39,323 nucleotides of DNA from an uncultured Mucispirillum sp. Lineage in GTDB: Bacteria > Chrysiogenota > Deferribacteres > Deferribacterales > Mucispirillaceae. The stretch lies in the NCBI GenBank assembly GCA_944324495.1, contig CALUWN010000017.1:1-39323 (forward strand), written 5' to 3'. Below the pieces are notes generated by a model, which made no database searches, was not told the DNA's origin, and was given only the letters and a program-made list of their open reading frames with translations. The stretch's first letter is position 1. Each line of letters opens with the position of its first letter. The translations under genes were made by a program, and so were the position numbers. Shown here one piece after another: positions 34,901-39,323 of this stretch.

Positions 34901-35398
34901 ATGAAAAAAATATTAGTTATTGTATTTACATTAATCGCAGTAAATGCTTTTGCTTTCGATGTAGAAAGAGTAAAAAAAATCTCCTGCGATGCTCCTGTAA
35001 AAACTACTGAAAACGATACTGAAATAACTACTTGGACTTGTACTTTTGCAGAAGGCACTCCACTTAGTTTTGCATATAAGGAAATTATAAATGACCTTTC
35101 AAAAGATATTGAGAAAAAAATATTAATGCCAAAAAGCAAAACTCAATTTAAACAAAATGTACAAAATGCATTAAATCAGAAAAATGCTAAACATAAAATC
35201 ACTCAAATTGGTATAAAAGGTATGATATATCTTGAGCCAACATATGATAATAACAAGAAAGCTGAAATATCTACTAATCTTGGGGTGGAAAACGAAAACC
35301 ACAGCTTTAATCTAGTGCAGGAAGATAATGTTAAGCTTACTTATGTTTTTTCTAAAGGTGATTCTCAAATAGAAAAAACTCAAAGCTACGAAGAATAA
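34901..35398 (+). CDS. Small secreted protein, paralogue of the gene at 36303
   Basis: A 165-residue protein with signal peptide MKKILVIVFTLIAVNAFA, then FDVERVKKISCD. AGAGGG precedes ATG 34901. Mature residues contain two Cys (KKISCDAP and TTWTCTFAEG) spaced for a disulphide, followed by helices (YKEIINDLSKDIEKKIL) and a beta-rich C-terminus. It shares AFAFDVE, the Cys pair, the helix with (Y)-K-(E/D)-(I/V)-I-x-(D/N)-(L/I), and the strand order with the 157-residue protein at 36303. No known family recognised. Probably periplasmic; it has its own terminator. Confidence 0.78.
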   Translation: MKKILVIVFTLIAVNAFAFDVERVKKISCDAPVKTTENDTEITTWTCTFAEGTPLSFAYKEIINDLSKDIEKKILMPKSKTQFKQNVQNALNQKNAKHKITQIGIKGMIYLEPTYDNNKKAEISTNLGVENENHSFNLVQEDNVKLTYVFSKGDSQIEKTQSYEE

Positions 35399-35411
35399 AA
35401 TTTAAAAAATA

Positions 35412-35431
35412 AGGCTCATTACTATGAGCCT
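35412..35431 (+). terminator. Hairpin after the 34901 gene
   Basis: AGGCTCAT-tact-ATGAGCCT, followed by ATTGTAGTATTTATT. An 8-bp perfect stem with only a weak T tract. Confidence 0.65.
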
Positions 35432-35597
35432 ATTGTAGTATTTATTAAATATGTTTGTAAATAAACTAGTGCTTAGTATTATCTTATTACTCTCATCATA
35501 TAAAATATGGCGTTATAAATAATATACAAATATATTTTTATTGTAAATAATGTTAACAAATCAATGAAATATGATGACAAATGTAAGGGTTTAATAG

Positions 35598-35626
35598 TTG
35601 ACTGAATTTATCTGATTTGCTATTAT
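35598..35626 (+). promoter_or_regulatory. Promoter of the DUF1269-type gene
   Basis: TTGACT (35598-35603), 17-bp spacer and TATTAT (35621-35626), about 30 bp before ATG 35656. Confidence 0.65.
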
Positions 35627-35655
35627 TTTTTTACAAAATATATGGAGATGATAAA

Positions 35656-36156
35656 ATGAGTAAGTTAATAGTTGTTTCTTATGACGATGAATTTAAGGCA
35701 GAGCAGGTAAGGCTTGATTTTATTAAAATGCAAAAAAGCTACCTTGTGGAGCTTGAAGATGCAGTAGTTGCAGTAAAAAAGCAGGACGGAAAAGTAAAAC
35801 TTCGTCAGATGCATAATTTAACAGCTTATGGTGCATTAGGCGGTGGTTTTTGGGGTATGTTAATTGGTATGATTTTTATGAACCCATTACTTGGTTTTGT
35901 AGTTGGTGGTTCAGCAGGTGCAGTAAGTGGTGCATTATCAGATATTGGTATAGATGATAATTTTATAAAACAAATTGCTGAAAAATTTAAACCGGGTACA
36001 TCTGCTTTATTCGTACTTTTAAGCTCAGAACTAAATGATAAAGCATTGGAAGAATTAAAAGGTACTGGTGGCACTATTATACAAACTTCATTAACTAATG
36101 AAGATGAAGAAAAATTACGTAAAGCATTAGCAGAAGCAAAAGTAGAAGTAAAATAA
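35656..36156 (+). CDS. DUF1269-family membrane protein
   Basis: A 166-residue protein with an N-terminal alpha/beta part (MSKLIVVSYDDEFKAEQVR), a central Gly-rich hydrophobic hairpin (ALGGGFWGMLIGMIFMNPLL then GFVVGGSAGAVSGAL) and a C-terminal alpha/beta part with KPGTSALFVL. The order V-x-x-K-x-x-G-K-x-x-(L)-R-Q then G-A-x-G-G-x-x-W-G-x-L-x-G is typical of DUF1269 (PF06897). ATG 35656 follows TGGAG eight bases upstream; the frame is open further upstream but without a ribosome site. The family is of unknown function, often stress-linked; the membrane association is visible, the role is not. Confidence 0.85.
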   Translation: MSKLIVVSYDDEFKAEQVRLDFIKMQKSYLVELEDAVVAVKKQDGKVKLRQMHNLTAYGALGGGFWGMLIGMIFMNPLLGFVVGGSAGAVSGALSDIGIDDNFIKQIAEKFKPGTSALFVLLSSELNDKALEELKGTGGTIIQTSLTNEDEEKLRKALAEAKVEVK

Positions 36157-36175
36157 AACTTATCTAAAATTTATA

Positions 36176-36207
36176 ATACAGATGTTTTAAAGCATCTGTA
36201 TTTCTTT
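36176..36207 (+). terminator. Terminator after the DUF1269-type gene
   Basis: ATACAGATG (36176-36184) pairs with CATCTGTAT (36193-36201), followed by TTCTTTAT. Confidence 0.8.
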
Positions 36208-36265
36208 ATATGGTTCAAAACAAATAATCATTGATATAAACAGTAAAATATATTACCATAATATT

Positions 36266-36302
36266 AATTTGGAGTGAAAATAATATAAATTTGGAGTGAA
36301 AA
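36266..36302 (+). promoter_or_regulatory. Duplicated ribosome-binding segment
   Basis: AATTTGGAGTGAAAA occurs twice, at 36266-36280 and 36288-36302, with a 22-nt period. Only the second is placed to serve ATG 36303; the first has no start codon at a usable distance. Confidence 0.7.
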
Positions 36303-36776
36303 ATGAGAAAAATATTTTTATTATTATTCATTTTTATTGCATTTAATGCTTTTGCATTTGATGTGGAAAACTTAAATGGTGCATCTTGCACAAAAGTTTC
36401 AGATGCGTCAGAAGATGGATTTGACCCTGCATTTTGGTATGATTATGAATGCAGCTTTAATGGGATTACTATCCAAGATGTATATAAAGATGTTATACAA
36501 AATATTGCAGATGCATCATCTAAAATATTATCAAATGAAAGCGATTTTTCACAGTCAGAATTTAATAAAAAAGTCAACGAATTTAAAAATCATAAAAAAG
36601 ATTTTTCATATGTAAAATCTTATGAAAGAAATGGATTTAGGATTTATGGTAAGTTTACTAATGACCAAATAACCATAGCAACAAACGAAGGTCAAGGTGA
36701 AGAATCTTTTGAATATACCATAAATAAATCTGGTAATAGTATATTTTTAACTTTTAAATACGATAGTGGTTTTTAA
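36303..36776 (+). CDS. Small secreted protein, paralogue of the gene at 34901
   Basis: A 157-residue protein with signal peptide MRKIFLLLFIFIAFNAFA followed by FDVENLNGASC. Two Cys (GASCTKV and YECSFNG) match the spacing pattern of the paralogue at 34901, and the helix I-Q-D-V-Y-K-D-V-I-Q-N-I matches its Y-K-E-I-I-N-D-L. The C-terminus is a run of beta strands with N-(D/x)-Q-I-x-I-A-T-N-E-G. No recognised family. The two paralogues bracket the DUF1269-type gene, and each of the three genes has its own terminator. The ribosome site is duplicated upstream. Confidence 0.78.
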   Translation: MRKIFLLLFIFIAFNAFAFDVENLNGASCTKVSDASEDGFDPAFWYDYECSFNGITIQDVYKDVIQNIADASSKILSNESDFSQSEFNKKVNEFKNHKKDFSYVKSYERNGFRIYGKFTNDQITIATNEGQGEESFEYTINKSGNSIFLTFKYDSGF

Positions 36777-36814
36777 TTTATAATAACTTAAAATTCATAA
36801 ATATATTCCTTTAT

Positions 36815-36850
36815 AAAACAAGCTTTGTGTAATGCGGGGCTTGTTTTTTT
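36815..36850 (+). terminator. Terminator after the 36303 gene
   Basis: AAAACAAGC (36815-36823) pairs with GCTTGTTTT (36839-36847), followed by a continuing T run. Confidence 0.8.
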
Positions 36851-36870
36851 ATTACAAATATATTGTAATA
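36850..36870. promoter_or_regulatory. Palindrome upstream of gpmI
   Basis: TATTACAA-atata-TTGTAATA is an 8-bp perfect inverted repeat about 80 bp before the gpmI start, suited to a dimeric regulator. CTTGTAAT recurs at 36893. No clear promoter was recognised close by. Confidence 0.45.
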
Positions 36871-36951
36871 GTGGTTATTTCTTAAAATTATCTTGTAATT
36901 TTTAGTAATCTAAACTAAAATTTAAAAAATATTATAAAAGGGAGAATAAAT

Positions 36952-38469
36952 ATGGATAAACAAAAAGTCATTCTTCTTATTCTTGACGGCTGGGGTTATA
37001 GAAAAGATATAGAACACAATGCAGTATTAGAATCAAACCCTGTTAATTTCAAATCACTTATGCAGGATAATAAATGGACATTAATAGATGCTTCAGAAGA
37101 ACGAGTAGGGCTTCCTGCTGGTCAAATGGGTAATTCTGAAGTGGGGCATACAAATATTGGTGCAGGTAGAATAGTTTTCCAAGACTTACTTCGCATTACA
37201 AATGATATAAATAATGGTGGAGCAAAAGAAAACCCTGTTATTAAAAAGTTTATGGAAGAAACAAAAAATGGCAGTGGCAGGCTTCATCTTTTAGGGCTTA
37301 TATCAGACGGTGGAGTTCACTCTCACATTGACCATTTTAAAGGTATATGCAAAATAGCAAAAGAATATGGCATAAAAGAAGTATATATCCATGCTTTTAC
37401 AGACGGCAGGGATACTCCACCAAAAAGTGGTTTAGGCTATATTACTGATTTAGATAATTTCTTAAAAGAAAACAATGCTGGTCAAATTTCTGATATTACA
37501 GGCAGATTTTATGCAATGGATAGAGATAAACGCTGGGACAGGGTTGAAAAAGCTTGGAACTTACTTAGAAACGGTAAGGGCGAAAGTGAAGCAGCTACAC
37601 CAGTTGATGCTATGAAAGCAAGCACAGAAACAGATGAGTTTGTTAAACCTGTAAAAATAGCAGGGGTAGACGGCACGTTAAAAGACGGCGACAGCGTATT
37701 TATGATGAACTTTAGGGCAGACAGGGTTAGAGAGCTTGTAAGCATTATGATACAAGATGATTTTGAGGGCTTTAATAGAGGTGCAAAACCAAACTTAAAT
37801 ATTATAACTATGACAGAATATGAAAAATCATTTGGTTTACCAATAGCTTATCCACCTGAAGATTTAGTTAATATATTTGGTGAAGTAATAAGTAACAGTG
37901 GCTTAAAACAGTTACGTATTGCAGAAACTGAAAAATATGCTCATGTAACATATTTCTTTAATGGTGGCAGGGAAGAGCCGTTTAATAATGAAGAAAGGGC
38001 GTTAATCGCTTCCCCTAGAGATGTGGCAACTTATGATTTAAAACCACAAATGAGCATCTACGAAGTGGAATCAAAATTTGAAGAACTTTTTAGAAAAGGC
38101 GATATTGATGTGGTGATTATGAACTTTGCAAATCCTGATATGGTAGGCCACACTGGTATAGAAGAAGCTGCTATAAAGGCCTGTAAAGCAGTTGATGAAT
38201 GTTTAGGAAAAGTTATGCAGGTAGCCAAAGATATGAATGCTATACTTTTTGTAACAGCAGACCATGGCAACTCAGAACAAATGTGGGATTATGAAAATAA
38301 CCAGCCACATACAGCACATACATTAAACCCTGTAGTATTTGCAGTTTACAATTACAGTGGTAATTTAAACGGCAAGCATGGGAAATTAGCAGATATTGCA
38401 CCAACCATATTACAAGCATTAAAAATAAACCAGCCAAAAGAAATGACTGGGGAAAGTTTATTAGCATAA
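36952..38469 (+). CDS. gpmI: Cofactor-independent phosphoglycerate mutase
   Basis: The 505-residue two-metal enzyme interconverts 3- and 2-phosphoglycerate in glycolysis and gluconeogenesis. Signatures are LLILDGWGYR (metal Asp), MGNSEVGHTNIGAGR with the phosphoserine Ser62, TDGRDTPPKS, GRFYAMDRDKRWDR, MNFRADRVRE, NFANPDMVGHTG and the metal-binding TADHGNSEQM. Length matches the family (~510). AGGGAG precedes ATG 36952. A ComF-type gene follows 15 bp downstream, probably in the same transcript. Confidence 0.98.
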   Translation: MDKQKVILLILDGWGYRKDIEHNAVLESNPVNFKSLMQDNKWTLIDASEERVGLPAGQMGNSEVGHTNIGAGRIVFQDLLRITNDINNGGAKENPVIKKFMEETKNGSGRLHLLGLISDGGVHSHIDHFKGICKIAKEYGIKEVYIHAFTDGRDTPPKSGLGYITDLDNFLKENNAGQISDITGRFYAMDRDKRWDRVEKAWNLLRNGKGESEAATPVDAMKASTETDEFVKPVKIAGVDGTLKDGDSVFMMNFRADRVRELVSIMIQDDFEGFNRGAKPNLNIITMTEYEKSFGLPIAYPPEDLVNIFGEVISNSGLKQLRIAETEKYAHVTYFFNGGREEPFNNEERALIASPRDVATYDLKPQMSIYEVESKFEELFRKGDIDVVIMNFANPDMVGHTGIEEAAIKACKAVDECLGKVMQVAKDMNAILFVTADHGNSEQMWDYENNQPHTAHTLNPVVFAVYNYSGNLNGKHGKLADIAPTILQALKINQPKEMTGESLLA

Positions 38470-38484
38470 ATAAAGAAAGCATAT

Positions 38485-39147
38485 ATGCTTAAAGAAATAT
38501 TTTCAGGTAAATGCCCCGTATGCAGCGGGGCATCTGCTTTAAATGAGCCAGTTTGCAGTAACTGTAGAGAGCATTTAAAACCATATATTCATTTTTGTGG
38601 CAAATGCGGTTTTCCACTTACAAAGCCGGGCATTTCCTGTTACAGGTGCAGTGGTAAAATCTCAAATCGTATTACAAATATCTATGCATTATATCATTAT
38701 AATAAATATGCAAGAAGTATTATTTTACAAATGAAGTTCCATTACAATATCAGGATTAATTATACATTAAAGCATTTAATAAACCTGCCAAATTTTGTTA
38801 CAAAATATGACGGTATTGAAATTGTACCAAGCCATTTCTTTAGGCGTATGTTTAGGTTTTATCACCCTGCTGATGTAATAGGAAAATATGTGGCATATAA
38901 ATTAAATGTGCCAGTACTTCACCATTTAAAAAGGGTGCGCTATACAGCATTTCAATCTCACATTTCAAAATCTGAAAGGGTTGAAAATGTAAAGGATGCT
39001 TTTCAATGTAAAAAATATAATGAAAATATTAAAAATATATTATTAATAGATGATGTTTTTACAACAGGGGCAACCATAAACCAATGCGTGAAAGCATTAT
39101 ATAGTGCAGGGGCAAGAAGAATTGATGTGCTTGTTTTTGCAAAGTAG
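38485..39147 (+). CDS. ComF-family phosphoribosyltransferase-like protein
   Basis: A 220-residue protein with an N-terminal zinc-ribbon-like part: Cys10/Cys13 (CPVC), Cys24/Cys27 (CSNC), Cys38/Cys41 (CGKC) and a later CYRC. The C-terminal half has the PRPP-binding motif ILLIDDVFTTGATINQC followed by GARRIDVLVFAK. The central LKRVRYTAFQSHISKSERVENVKDAF region reads like the family's K-R-x-x-x-T-x-x-Q-x-x-L-x-x-x-x-R-x-x-N. ComF proteins take part in DNA uptake in naturally competent bacteria, though most family members are annotated by fold only and competence is not shown here. Only a weak AAAGAAAG precedes ATG 38485. Confidence 0.93.
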   Translation: MLKEIFSGKCPVCSGASALNEPVCSNCREHLKPYIHFCGKCGFPLTKPGISCYRCSGKISNRITNIYALYHYNKYARSIILQMKFHYNIRINYTLKHLINLPNFVTKYDGIEIVPSHFFRRMFRFYHPADVIGKYVAYKLNVPVLHHLKRVRYTAFQSHISKSERVENVKDAFQCKKYNENIKNILLIDDVFTTGATINQCVKALYSAGARRIDVLVFAK

Positions 39148-39155
39148 GTAATACT

Positions 39156-39290
39156 ATGAGCATAATATTTAATAAAGCAGATAAAAGCCATATTGAAAAA
39201 TATATTATTCACCGTATAGAATTTATAAAATCTGCTTCACCCCCATTTTTTTTTGCAACACCTTATGTCACCTTGATGCGGAGCCATTAG
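39156..39290 (+). pseudogene. Short gene start running into a repeat element
   Basis: ATG 39156 opens 9 bp after the ComF-type stop, with AAGTAGGT nearby as a ribosome site. The first 26 residues (MSIIFNKADKSHIEKYIIHR then IEFIKS) look like a genuine helical N-terminus. From about 39235 the frame enters the repeat's left end and reads ASPPFFFATPYVTLMRSH before TAG 39288-39290. Best read as a gene cut by repeat insertion, with the rest possibly beyond the window; a genuine 44-residue protein cannot be excluded. Confidence 0.45.
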
Positions 39291-39323
39291 GCAAAAAATC
39301 TTAAATATAATAAATACAAACAC
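39235..39323 (+). repeat. Left end of a related repeat element, cut by the window edge
   Basis: CTTCACCCCCATTTTTT is the reverse complement of the right end of copy 1 (374-390). The following CAACACCTTATGTCAC and GCGGAGCC match the left interior of the 20245 element (CAACATTTTATGTCAC near 20268 and GCGGAGCC near 20301). Confidence 0.7.

Overview
The window is a 39.3 kb stretch of AT-rich bacterial chromosome from a Gram-negative organism: there are four lipobox lipoproteins, many cleavable signal peptides, and a split F0 gene group. The mix of housekeeping genes (metH, cysS, rho, hemL, atpB/atpE, gpmI), Big_2 and ankyrin lipoproteins, a tail-fibre cassette and numerous small hairpin repeats fits a host-associated member of the Deferribacterota such as Mucispirillum. 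That assignment is inference; no rRNA or marker was available to prove it.

Layout. 1-450: tail of an unknown gene, one copy of an intergenic repeat, and a near-consensus promoter. 638-6544: two large lipoproteins with bacterial Ig-like (Big_2) domains and a recurring, apparently undescribed C-terminal-type domain. 6593-10364 (minus): a three-gene phage-type tail-fibre cassette (coiled-coil fibre protein, Asp-box/collar fibre, fibre-assembly chaperone) with no other phage genes. 10568-13921 (minus): metH. 14052-18155: a polytopic membrane protein, an OppF-type ATPase and cysS in overlapping order. 18255-20207: a large periplasmic protein whose paralogue lies at 29097. 20245-20818: a 574-bp non-coding mobile-like element with terminal inverted repeats and a 7-bp target duplication. 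21017-23026 (minus): an ankyrin lipoprotein. 23416-25544: rho and a class III-type sirtuin. 25664-28923: an EcfA-like ATPase followed by two tandem paralogous XpaC-like membrane proteins. 29097-32061: periplasmic paralogue and hemL. 32063-34750: atpZ/atpI-type genes, atpB, and atpE. 34901-36776: two small secreted paralogues flanking a DUF1269-type protein. 36952-39290: gpmI, a ComF-family protein, and a short gene apparently broken by another repeat.

The most unusual part is the 960 bp between atpB and atpE, genes that normally sit close together. It holds two hairpin cassettes that share the same 31-nt loop and the same downstream tail but have different arms, a duplicated copy of the atpE leader in front of a small secreted-protein reading frame carrying two in-frame TAA codons, and a 144/145-bp tandem repeat. 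The two leader copies show compensatory changes in one hairpin, suggesting a functional RNA structure. No CRISPR array, rRNA or tRNA gene was recognised.
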